Assembly (NCBI GenBank): GCA_019637435.1
Contig: JAHBVO010000002.1
Location: 1,713,519-1,777,518 of the forward strand
Length of the DNA: 64,000 bases
Direction of reading: 5' to 3'
Source of the DNA: Candidatus Obscuribacterales bacterium
GTDB lineage: Bacteria > Cyanobacteriota > Vampirovibrionia > Obscuribacterales > Obscuribacteraceae
The translations under genes and the position numbers were made by a program. Of the stretch, positions 45,501 to 50,936 are shown in pieces; positions within the stretch are counted from its first letter, which is position 1, and every line of letters starts with the position of its first letter. The notes under the pieces were generated by a model, which saw nothing but the letters and a program-made list of their open reading frames with translations, was not told the origin of the DNA and did no database searches.

Positions 45501-45551
45501 GTGATGCTCCGGCTTGCTATCTTTCAATAAATCGCTTGTACGGGAAGACAT
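39600..45551 (-). CDS. Large 1983-residue repeat protein of unknown function
   Basis: One intact frame. The N-terminus (1-100) is polar and Ala/Pro/Lys-rich. Residues about 95-260 include hydrophobic glycine-rich stretches (AGSAFAFLGTLAIGGGG). Residues about 400-700 are Pro/Val/Glu/Lys-rich and contain seven PPAGETKIV repeats (513-575). Residues 707-1282 contain three ~192-residue repeats of heptad-rich helices, a more degenerate helical region runs to about 1500, and one hydrophobic helix (NAAMVAGGATMLYG) lies near residue 1677. The last 300 residues are Ser/Gly/Asn-rich and disordered in appearance. The repeats recall cytoplasmic coiled-coil or Apolipophorin-like architecture, with no HAMP or chemotaxis-receptor signature. 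A structural or surface-associated role is only a guess. Confidence 0.82.
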   Translation of the reverse strand: MSSRTSDLLKDSKPEHHDSGSDANAQPLSLTSVSDKPKSSPAPAKTDVAAATPAAEKPAAPTLSSASLFTTSLAKPTAAAPMSKLASLVSTNNEAQTRFEEKKNANVFERFGMGAVENLKGQAQGLSEMAFGKRDTMDELNSTLTGKKTGNEHALINVTKTTLTVGGVVKDLAADTVGLGDGKTSAALSRAITKAKDDFNKGSLGDKAEMAGSAFAFLGTLAIGGGGTAKGTAGLATDVRAMRTLIQTEKQTAALTEAVSGMRALRATEKVVAAVDRMAVAGGDDLTRIAATTAKTTTVAQPGTFTRAFSWMREEARSLANTFVMPGMEPALAGGAPMRLSSRTLPTLERTPGTLLRAPVEDAALAGRKLGATPLSRIGGTADNLVPGVTRTEVKLPGLAADAKGAVPKHVEVPTVRPHAEVPAVKPVVEAPSVSITHVEVPPAKVPGAVEVPPVKAHGVEVKAPHRVEAPAAEVPSAKLPKSGETVVDDVATRKPAATDAKVAPKTGETVVPPAGETKIVPPAGETKIVPPAGETKIVPPAGETKIVPPAGETKIVPPAGETKIVPPAGETKIVAPTETPAPRLPGASHVDDVKPSVSRLEDASTAPKAPASVIDDVKTAPNAPATIIDDATAAPKPPAAKTNAVEPLNPAERPAVKPSEVRPTEVKPAEVRAVETPAVEIRPLEVPPSAVAPKLEAGVAKSVENVDQRIARITDNLAGPEAAAVRENLTVLQTNTRQLVNSADDAAKVNANIDRALKNLEVAVGKNPVADDIAKLARETRELQTSVSTSRNLAVVEKNSQVLVQTGDDIAREITAIGPKAGPAAAEDVKEIARLGQNLGKGADDLVIVKQINERVSNIARTGEQDVADDIARALKPSLQKAEGAALESATAKAATKLEQRVTALTEKMAGPESALARQDVATIQRNVQKLLSGTDEAAATRNIERALTDLRNSGGNSKYADDIAKLTQETREVQQAVSVSRNAVAVERNAQTLATTGKTLGDDALRLGADPAKVAAKADLDEIARLSQNLGKGGDDIIAVNKINERIANISKNVSTEVADDISRTLKPSIQKVEATAIENGALKSANRLEQSIAKVAESVTGPEGAAIRNNLETIQRATRGLVNGTDNAAVHSEDIARAIKNLESVGAKTGAADDIARVAQETRELQQTVSASRRLTSLENTTKTLAGEGRNIGDEAARLSTVPGAKAVKGDLDEISRLSNNLGKTGDDLETVRKINDRIANIGRTGGADIADDVARNLTPKVQKAEATAVEASRMKSAHTLTTAVETEAKAVSEVTKDIIKGLDTKTTNGRVLQQQLQAIQRTADELPTAVNPATEATRLRTMVQAVEKSVPATERAALKATVNNLDNAATELTAVRTMGQQSRVIEEAATTLRGTVAKFQDDVTRGAAVVKPGTEESVRRAIQTVETNSASVTSKLGTTQRIDSEVRALRNAATQLEEAGQVQLARQVSTEVKALEKAETIRGLEITSQQGPILSNIAYNQTLATRTIEQVERDLTSLKAFGNIRGVGRLDTISELHENLQMLRFLAKNDARLMTYVDDAQQALAKIEMSALSKGSRALDANTSKLLAMAEAGDVQALNKLFIRGLQSDTWNMRSLAASAYSEPGALLGRIGTAGLNNITAAGRVMLRPEAYGILARSTGNAAMVAGGATMLYGNFKYHSQLLLNAIERQMQEAPAISASTTLEKTQSGDADKSVEAPVANPELRESRDNSQNPVDKNNDTDRRADLDFAPSVGAISRRINFSSNGTGIAARFSFSPDDLDAEQKIESIIETGKIRRWAQLGVVPVAPEAPVTQNIPVAKTIRIKGADGVSSDPNSHQKTAVTNFSFTRAMALTNQLKLMTGNGDNRGGSSRGTGTVFGGGPNPSAPSLSQNLRTMVAYNSLRTDGNTSATTHRESTEGSGIDQSTSSGGSNTVPQGPTVAALQSNPPAMVTASAPTSVSASSSDPDNGVDDASEQQAV
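41708..43433 (-). repeat. Three tandem ~576-bp (192-residue) repeats
   Basis: Units begin at residues 707 (VDQRIARI), 899 (LEQRVTAL) and 1091 (LEQSIAKV), exactly 192 residues apart. Each has the same landmarks: GPE(A/S/G)A near the start, ADDIAKL or ADDIARV with RE(L/V)Q, a (L/S)x(N/Q)NLGK(G/T)xDD block and INxR(I/V)(A/S)NI. A fourth, strongly diverged helical unit may follow after residue 1282. The arrangement indicates segmental duplication followed by divergence. Confidence 0.88.
43827..44015 (-). repeat. Seven in-frame 27-bp tandem repeats (PPAGETKIV)
   Basis: Seven direct copies of a 27-base unit run without spacers, encoding residues 513-575 as PPAGETKIV units. Copies differ only at synonymous positions (for example GGCGG versus AGCAGG-type codons), which suggests recent expansion by slippage or recombination with selection on the peptide. 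A partial unit (TGETVV, just before, and APTETP just after) flanks each side. Confidence 0.93.
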
Positions 45552-45951
45552 AGGATTTCAGTTGGTTGCCGCCGCTTGGTCCAGTTATTGCCCTTCTGGC
45601 TGGGTTTCGAGTCCGGTTTGGTAATGGTCTCGTGAACGCATCTATCCGGTTGGGCTGGATTTTGGACAGATGCAAAGAGGAATTTTTCCCAGAATACCGG
45701 CAAACCGACCGTTTTACATGGGGAAAATACGTATGCGTCGCCATCAATATGTAAAGGAACGTCAGAATTAATGATCTTCTGATCTCTATTCTCTTAGATA
45801 CCCTGCACGAACCTGTTTTTAAACCTTAAAACGCGCGACTATTGGCGCAAAAGCCGTATTGGTAAGATGTGCGGAGGGATTCGTCAGGTGTAAGCTTTAA
45901 ACCGACGAGCCGAAACAGCCATCCGCAATATCAGAACCAGGAGAACTCTCA
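45552..45951. other. Divergent intergenic region before cysE
   Basis: This 400-base gap lies between the 1983-residue gene (leftward) and cysE (rightward). A 9-bp inverted repeat, ATTTTTCCC ... GGGGAAAAT (45682-45728, one T-G pair, 29-base loop), is the only clear structure. A short open frame of 62 codons on the plus strand (45566-45754) has no ribosome site or family resemblance and is not called. Confidence 0.4.
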
Positions 45952-46710
45952 GTGATCGACTGGAGTTTAATTCAAGAAACAGCCGAGACCATTCTCGAAA
46001 AAGACCCCGCAGCTCGCAGCATGCTGGAGGTTTATCTCTGCTACCCGGGCTTTCATGCCGTGACTATGTATCGAGTCGCAAATGTTTTCTACAAGCAGGA
46101 GCAGTTTACGCTGGCTCGTTGCATATCGCAGTTCGCCCGCATGATTACCGGCATTGAAATTCATCCAGGGGCGACGATTGGCAGGCGTTTTGTCATCGAC
46201 CATGGCATGGGTGTTGTGATTGGCGAGACAACTGTTATTGGAGACGATTGTTTTCTCTATCAGGGTGTGACGCTCGGCGCTGGTGCGGAGGCGCGGCAGG
46301 GCGAGCAGACTCGCGGGCGAAAGCGCCATCCGACTTTGAAAAATGAAGTTATCGTCGGCAGTGGTGCTGAGATTCAGGGCGACATAGTGGTTGGCAATAA
46401 CGTCAGGGTCGCGTCTGGGTCGATTGTGCTCAAGGATGTGCCCGATAATTCTATCGTCGTTGGTGTTCCAGGTCGGATTATCTACAAAGACGGAAAGCGT
46501 GTCGACGACAAGACTCCCGATCCTGAAGCGGAAGCTATTAAACGTCTGAAGCAGCGTATAGACTCGCTTGAGAAGAGTTTGAATTCGCTGAAAGAAGCGT
46601 CGCCTCTTTCAAATCAAACCGCTCAAGCCGATCTTGGCGATGAAAACAAAGGCGATAATGATGATGATTCTGATCCCGTTGATGTTTTTCTTCAGGGAGC
46701 GGGTATCTAA
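45952..46710 (+). CDS. cysE: Serine O-acetyltransferase
   Basis: This 252-residue enzyme makes O-acetylserine from serine and acetyl-CoA, the first step of cysteine synthesis. It starts at GTG 45952 with AGGAGA 7 bases upstream. The helical N-terminal part (DPAARSMLEVYLCYPGFHAV) leads into the left-handed beta-helix: IEIHPGATIGRRFVIDHGMGVVIGE-type hexapeptides (69-91), YQGVTLG (103-109), then KRHPTLKN (124-131). The loop GAGAEARQGEQTRGR is several residues longer than usual. After residue 185 there is an extra coiled-coil (AEAIKRLKQRIDSLEKSL) and an acidic tail absent from standard short enzymes; the tail of CysE normally governs feedback by cysteine and binding to CysK, so these may differ. 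No cysK is adjacent. Confidence 0.93.
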   Translation: MIDWSLIQETAETILEKDPAARSMLEVYLCYPGFHAVTMYRVANVFYKQEQFTLARCISQFARMITGIEIHPGATIGRRFVIDHGMGVVIGETTVIGDDCFLYQGVTLGAGAEARQGEQTRGRKRHPTLKNEVIVGSGAEIQGDIVVGNNVRVASGSIVLKDVPDNSIVVGVPGRIIYKDGKRVDDKTPDPEAEAIKRLKQRIDSLEKSLNSLKEASPLSNQTAQADLGDENKGDNDDDSDPVDVFLQGAGI

Positions 46711-46739
46711 CGAAATGCAGTAGTGTTACTTTCGAGAAC

Positions 46740-46775
46740 ACTTTATTCTGTTCGAAAAAGAGAACAGAGTAAAAT
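46740..46775. promoter_or_regulatory. 14-bp inverted repeat between cysE and the coiled-coil gene
   Basis: ACTTTATTCTGTTC and GAACAGAGTAAAAT pair over 12 of 14 positions around GAAAAAGA. In addition, GAGAACA occurs twice as a direct repeat (46734-46740 and 46760-46766). No T-run follows on the plus strand, so it looks more like a regulatory site for the next gene than an intrinsic terminator of cysE. Confidence 0.4.
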
Positions 46776-46808
46776 AAGTCGGTGACAGCGGTTTTGGGGG
46801 ACAGATCC

Positions 46809-47027
46809 TTGGCAGAGAGCGAGCTTGAGAATGCATTTCAAACCCTATCGGACGCTCTTACTCTGACGGAAACGGAGATCACCGAGGAAGTCAAGGTGAT
46901 TGAACAGCAAATCGAGGAGCTGAAGGAGCGCATCATTCAGCTTAACGCCAAGCAGGATACGCTCGCACACGACAAGCAATCCATCTCTGAGATGTTCAGT
47001 CGCTACGCTCCTGGTGGGAAAGACTAG
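46809..47027 (+). CDS. Small coiled-coil protein
   Basis: The product has 72 residues from TTG 46809, which has GGGGGA 7 bases upstream; an in-frame GTG at 46782 lacks a ribosome site. The sequence is almost entirely a charged amphipathic helix with heptad spacing (EITEEVKVIEQQIEELKER), followed by a short MFSRYAPGGKD tail. It resembles small dimeric coiled-coil proteins in general and no specific family. It lies between cysE and the zinc-ribbon protein, all rightward. Confidence 0.6.
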   Translation: MAESELENAFQTLSDALTLTETEITEEVKVIEQQIEELKERIIQLNAKQDTLAHDKQSISEMFSRYAPGGKD

Positions 47028-47150
47028 TTTTTAAATCCTGTCCGGTGTTTGTATGAGCCGTTGCTTGTGGGCAAAGGCGTTTTGACAATGTAATATAGAA
47101 CGAGCGAGCGACTGCTTGTTCTTTTGGATTTTTTTGATTTGAGCCGATAA

Positions 47151-47732
47151 ATGTCTGCAGCGACCTGTCCTTATTGTGGAGCTAAACTCAACCTCGGACT
47201 CAAGTTTTGTGTGGTTTGCGGCCGCCATGTCACGATCGATTCGATGGGCAAGGTCGGAGGCGGCTTGCGAGGCGGATTCCGACCGGCTGACATTACGCGC
47301 CGGCTTGATGAGTTGATTACGGTCGCACGATTTCGCCGTTCGCGACGCTCACATGAGTTAGAGAGGGGCTCGCGTTTTGTTTTCGTAAACGCGCTCTATC
47401 TATTCGTCGCAACGGGGCTGTTTTACGTCGCTCTTCAATTTAGTCTCGAGATGGTCTTTCCCGGAAAATTCAAAGAGACGCGAATTCCAATGGAGCAGAT
47501 GTTCCATTTCTTCCAACAGAAAGCTTCTTCAATTCACCTTCCTGAAGTTAAGAAGATGCCTGACGATCAGGTCGTGATTATCGACTCTACGCCGACGCCT
47601 GAAGAAGAGGCGCGCAAGGTTGCTGCTGCGAAGAAGGCTGCCGCCGACAAGAAAGCCGCGGACGCGAAAAACAAAAAAACGAAATCAAAGAAGCGAAAGA
47701 AAACACCGAAGTCGAAAGTCGACAAGTCTTAG
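47151..47732 (+). CDS. Zinc-ribbon membrane protein with Lys-rich tail
   Basis: The 193-residue product begins with a zinc ribbon (CPYC at 6-9 and CVVC at 21-24). A basic linker with many Arg follows (about 35-75), then one transmembrane helix near 80-105 (NALYLFVATGLFYVALQF), a spacer, and a strongly basic Ala/Lys-rich C-terminus (about 155-193). The topology suggests a cytoplasmic ribbon and an external Lys-rich tail that could bind polyanions such as teichoic-acid-like or LPS components. That is inference; no family is recognised. A start at ATG 47151 is clear, though the ribosome site is weak. Confidence 0.7.
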   Translation: MSAATCPYCGAKLNLGLKFCVVCGRHVTIDSMGKVGGGLRGGFRPADITRRLDELITVARFRRSRRSHELERGSRFVFVNALYLFVATGLFYVALQFSLEMVFPGKFKETRIPMEQMFHFFQQKASSIHLPEVKKMPDDQVVIIDSTPTPEEEARKVAAAKKAAADKKAADAKNKKTKSKKRKKTPKSKVDKS

Positions 47733-47768
47733 CTTGTGCAATTGATACTAAATACGGTGCCGAGCCGA

Positions 47769-48035
47769 TCAGTCGTCATCGTCGTTTTCGGTTTGGGATG
47801 AAGCGGACGGTGGCTCCGGTGGTTTTTCATCATCGCGCGCCACTCGAACTATGCCATGTTCCATCAGGATTTCCAGCTCTTCAATGGTCCAGTTCTTCTT
47901 CACTTTGGGTGAGTGAAACAGATCGGCGCGCACCAGTTTTTCACCAGCGCTGGTAATTTGATAGAAATATTCTTTCTCGTACAGCGGAGCAACTTTTACT
48001 ACGAGAAGCTGCCCTTTTTGCAGGCGTTCCTTCAT
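47769..48035 (-). CDS. 88-residue protein coupled to acyl-CoA dehydrogenase
   Basis: From ATG 48035 the product is 88 residues; its start overlaps the dehydrogenase stop as ATGA, so translation is coupled. The first 65 residues look like a small beta-rich domain with a final helix (GQLLVVKVAPLYEKEYFYQI, then WTIEELEILMEHGIVRV). The end is Pro/Ser then poly-Asp. Longer readings into the dehydrogenase gene are shadows. I recognise no family. The tight linkage suggests a role with the dehydrogenase. Confidence 0.7.
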   Translation of the reverse strand: MKERLQKGQLLVVKVAPLYEKEYFYQITSAGEKLVRADLFHSPKVKKNWTIEELEILMEHGIVRVARDDEKPPEPPSASSQTENDDDD

Positions 48036-49153
48036 CTGCCAGACATAACGAGATTGCGCGCTAGAGCAACTTTTGATTGCAGTGAGGTCTGCTCTGCGAT
48101 CTGGTATTGCTTGGCGTCTCGCATCAGTTTTTCTACTGGATATTCTTTTGTATAACCGTAACCGCCGTATACCTGAACGGCATCCGTTGTTACTCTCATG
48201 GCTACGTCTTGAGCGAATGCCTTTGCTGAAAGTGCAAGGTCTAGAGCGTTTTCTCCCTGATCGAGCAGGTATGCTGCTTGCCATGCGAGCAGTCGAGCCG
48301 CTTCGATTTCGCGCGCCATATCCGCGAGCATGAATGCAAGACCCTGGTGTTGTGAAATCGGTCTTCCAAATGTTTTGCGTTCTTTCGAATAGGCAATAGC
48401 GTGTTGCATCGCACTGCGAGCCACTCCGGTGGCGCCTGCTGCGATGAAACAGCAGATATGCGGCCAGGTTTTAGTTCTGATCAAATCTCCCTGTCCTTCA
48501 TTCCCAACGATGTGATCGCTAGTGAGTCGAACATTTGAGAATGTGGCTTTGCGAGCGACTCTTGCCTTTCGTCCGAGAGCAAAAGCCTTATCTTCGAACT
48601 TTAGACCCTCTGCATCTGCTGGAACGATGAAAACAGTTCGATTTCCCTTCTGTGGATCCTTCACGTTTACCAGATACCAGGCGGCTTCTCCACCGTTCAC
48701 AACCAGGTCGTGATGACCTTCCAGTACGTAATCCTCTCCGCGGATGCGAAGTACCAGGTCATCACTGGTGGTGTCATAGCTTGCGTAACCGGCCACTTGA
48801 GGTTTGTCCAGGAGGCTCTGCAGATATGTTTCTTTCAAATCGCGATTGCCAAACATCACGACTGGCAATTGAGCGATGGTGCTGGCTTCAATCACTCCTC
48901 CGATACCGGAGCAGCCAGCCGCCAGTTCCTCGAGAATCAGGCACGATGAAAGGGCATCCAGCTCCAACCCACCCATGCGCTCTGGAATCTGAAAATTCAC
49001 GAGACCTGTTTTCCATGCCTCTTCAAAGATATCGGCCGGAAACTTTCCGCTGGAATCGTACTCCGCAGCTTTGGGCTTGATTTCACCCTCGGTGAAATCT
49101 CGCGCGACTTGTCTGAACTGTTCGCGCTCTTCGGTAAGCTTGAGATGCGGCAT
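48032..49153 (-). CDS. Acyl-CoA dehydrogenase
   Basis: This 373-residue flavoprotein oxidises an acyl-CoA to the trans-2-enoyl-CoA. Typical features are the N-terminal helical domain (FTEGEIKPKAAEYD), the middle beta domain (GYASYDTTSDDL), and the C-terminal helical domain with RKTFGRPISQHQGLAFMLADM and QVYGGYGYTKEYPVEKLMRDA. Near the end, IAEQTS takes the place of the usual YEGT, so Glu is kept as the likely catalytic base but the following Gly is Gln. In the substrate-contact region the usual TEP(G/D) is replaced by ASYDTTSDD, so the substrate may be unusual. ATG 49153 has AGAGGA 7 bases upstream. The 88-residue gene overlaps its stop. No electron-transfer flavoprotein genes are adjacent. 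Confidence 0.9.
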   Translation of the reverse strand: MPHLKLTEEREQFRQVARDFTEGEIKPKAAEYDSSGKFPADIFEEAWKTGLVNFQIPERMGGLELDALSSCLILEELAAGCSGIGGVIEASTIAQLPVVMFGNRDLKETYLQSLLDKPQVAGYASYDTTSDDLVLRIRGEDYVLEGHHDLVVNGGEAAWYLVNVKDPQKGNRTVFIVPADAEGLKFEDKAFALGRKARVARKATFSNVRLTSDHIVGNEGQGDLIRTKTWPHICCFIAAGATGVARSAMQHAIAYSKERKTFGRPISQHQGLAFMLADMAREIEAARLLAWQAAYLLDQGENALDLALSAKAFAQDVAMRVTTDAVQVYGGYGYTKEYPVEKLMRDAKQYQIAEQTSLQSKVALARNLVMSGR

Positions 49154-49516
49154 CGGTGAATCCTCTTGTGTACGCCGTTGGGATCTCTATAACTATACTT
49201 TCCCGGGGCGCGCGCCTCTCTGAACTTAAGAATGAGATCTGGTTTCGATTCTTGTCTTCTGTGAGTACTTTTTAAGCCGTTGTTTCAAGGGTTTCTTGCA
49301 ATTGTCTGTGGCTGTTTAAACATTGGCGAGGTGAGCGTTTCGATTGTTCGAGACGCTTGCGTATGAGGAAATTTTCAGAAACAGCCTCGGAAGCTTGGAC
49401 ACTTCCACTTGACCATCGCGAGCGCGGTAGTCATGATAACGCTGGCGTGGAGCCTTGCTGAATTGTTGTTCTCAAGAGGTTTCGCGAGTTCTGGTATCAC
49501 TGGTAGTGACTGAGAG
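49154..49516. other. Divergent intergenic region between acyl-CoA dehydrogenase and rpe
   Basis: This region of 363 bases holds a hairpin AGCGTTTCGA-TTGT-TCGAGACGCT (49334-49357, 10 bp with one T-G pair), a candidate rpe promoter (49409-49437) and a short palindrome TCACT-GGT-AGTGA (49497-49509) just before the rpe start, which may form a small hairpin near the ribosome site. No gene is evident; a short leftward open frame at 49375-49575 overlaps rpe and is not supported. Confidence 0.4.
49409..49437 (+). promoter_or_regulatory. Candidate rpe promoter
   Basis: TTGACC (49409-49414) and CATGAT (49432-49437) have a 17-base spacer and match the sigma-70 consensus at 5 and 4 of 6 positions. The leader to the ATG at 49517 would be about 73 bases. 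Confidence 0.35.
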
Positions 49517-50242
49517 ATGGTTCTAGTAGCACCTTCAATATTGTCGGCGGATTTCACCAGGCTCGGTGAGGACATCGCGCGTGCGGAAGCCGGCGGAGCC
49601 GATTGGGTTCACGTTGATGTGATGGATGGACACTTCGTGCCCAACATAACCATTGGCGTTCCCGTCGTAAAAAGCATCCGACCTGCGACGAAATTGCCGC
49701 TCGATGTTCACCTCATGATCGAGCGCCCTGACGAGTATGTAGAGCAATTTGCCAAGGCTGGTGCCGACTACATCACGGTTCATGCCGAGGCTGCGACGCA
49801 TTTGCAGCGGACGCTCTCGCACATAAGAAGTATGGGCAAGAAGGCGGGAGTAGCGTTGAACCCGGGTACGCCGGAGACTGCTCTCAAGTATTGCTTGAAA
49901 GACATCGATCTGGTTCTCGTCATGACTGTTAACCCAGGGTTTGGCGGTCAAAAGTTTATCTCTGAAGTGGTGCCGAAGATTGCTGCCATACGAAAAATGT
50001 TTGACGATGCAGGCTTCAAAGATGTGTTGATTTCGGTTGATGGTGGTATCAATGACGATACAGTGAAACTGGTAGTCGACGCTGGAGCCAATGTAGTCGT
50101 AGCGGGCAGCAGCGTATACGGAGCGCCTTCAGTGGAGGGCGCGATTCAAGGTTTGAAAAATTCAGCGGATGGAAAGGCGTCTCCGAAAGCAGATGGGGCA
50201 AAAGCCGCAGCTGGAGCGCATAAAGGCGATGATTGCTGTTAG
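49517..50242 (+). CDS. rpe: Ribulose-phosphate 3-epimerase
   Basis: This 241-residue TIM-barrel enzyme interconverts ribulose 5-phosphate and xylulose 5-phosphate in the pentose phosphate pathway. APSILSADF (5-13), VHVDVMDGHFVPN (31-43, metal and catalytic Asp), DVHLMI (63-68), MTVNPGFGGQ and SVDGGIND are all present. The barrel ends near residue 215. About 25 further residues are Ala/Lys/Gly-rich and finish in DDCC, an extension not usual in Rpe; the paired Cys at the end could bind metal or be redox-active. The start ATG fits the family and has only a weak GAGAG site. Confidence 0.96.
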   Translation: MVLVAPSILSADFTRLGEDIARAEAGGADWVHVDVMDGHFVPNITIGVPVVKSIRPATKLPLDVHLMIERPDEYVEQFAKAGADYITVHAEAATHLQRTLSHIRSMGKKAGVALNPGTPETALKYCLKDIDLVLVMTVNPGFGGQKFISEVVPKIAAIRKMFDDAGFKDVLISVDGGINDDTVKLVVDAGANVVVAGSSVYGAPSVEGAIQGLKNSADGKASPKADGAKAAAGAHKGDDCC

Positions 50243-50294
50243 GGCGAAGTAAGTTTAAATCGACAGAGTAAAAGCAGAAGGAAACGGTGCAAAG

Positions 50295-50876
50295 ATGCGA
50301 GTGATTACTAAAGTTAGAACAGCCTCGGTGATGATGATTCTTGCGGCATTCTGCTGCTCGCCTGCTCAGTCGGCGGAGAAAGACCCCGACTACATCTTCG
50401 ATACTTCGCAAGTTGGACGTTCGAACGGTCATATCATGTCGGACCAGTTGCTGGAACTCGGAATGGTTTCTGCTGACGGTTTGAGACTCGAGGGCGAGCA
50501 AGCGATTCGTCTCGGACACACGGACAGAGCGATTTTGTTGTTGCAGAAGGCGCTTGAGATGCAGCCTGGCGACATGGATGGGCGCATCCTTTATTCCAGC
50601 GCGCTGGAGAAGAAGCTGATGAAGCAGAAGTCTTCGAAGCGTGACCCGAAGCTCTTCAATTTCTGCGTGAAGAACTGGTATTACATTTGGAAGAAGTCTG
50701 AATTTCACGATCAAAAGGGGCAGGCAGCGAATCACCTCGATAAGCTGACCGGGCAGATTCCGAAGCGTTTCGAAAGACCGCACAAATATCTGCAAAAGGT
50801 TTTGATTGCCGAGGACGGATCCGAGCCGGTTAAGATTGCCGGCGGCAGCGGCAAGAAGGTTGAGAAAGCCGAGTAG
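50295..50876 (+). CDS. Exported TPR-like protein
   Basis: The 193-residue product has a signal peptide (MRVITKVRTASVMMILAAFCC, cut near SAQSAEK-type residues 26-30) and one clear TPR-like helix pair (EGEQAIRLGHTDRAILLLQKA, then GDMDGRILYSSALEKKL). Lys/Tyr-rich helices and a basic tail follow. It begins 52 bases after the rpe stop in the same direction, so it may be transcribed from the rpe promoter, although the functions look unrelated. No specific family is recognised. Confidence 0.7.
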   Translation: MRVITKVRTASVMMILAAFCCSPAQSAEKDPDYIFDTSQVGRSNGHIMSDQLLELGMVSADGLRLEGEQAIRLGHTDRAILLLQKALEMQPGDMDGRILYSSALEKKLMKQKSSKRDPKLFNFCVKNWYYIWKKSEFHDQKGQAANHLDKLTGQIPKRFERPHKYLQKVLIAEDGSEPVKIAGGSGKKVEKAE

Positions 50877-50936
50877 CAGACGGAATGCTGTTATTTGAAT
50901 TCTTGTAGCAAAGTGCTGAGTGAATTCGGCGCCTAG

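Noticed and set aside
45566..45754. 62-codon plus-strand open frame upstream of cysE
   Set aside because: It has no ribosome site or recognisable protein features and overlaps an open frame on the other strand.
48036..48284. N-terminal extension of the 88-residue protein into the dehydrogenase gene
   Set aside because: The extension is Arg/Ser-rich and lies in another frame of the dehydrogenase; the ATGA overlap at 48032-48035 gives a natural start.
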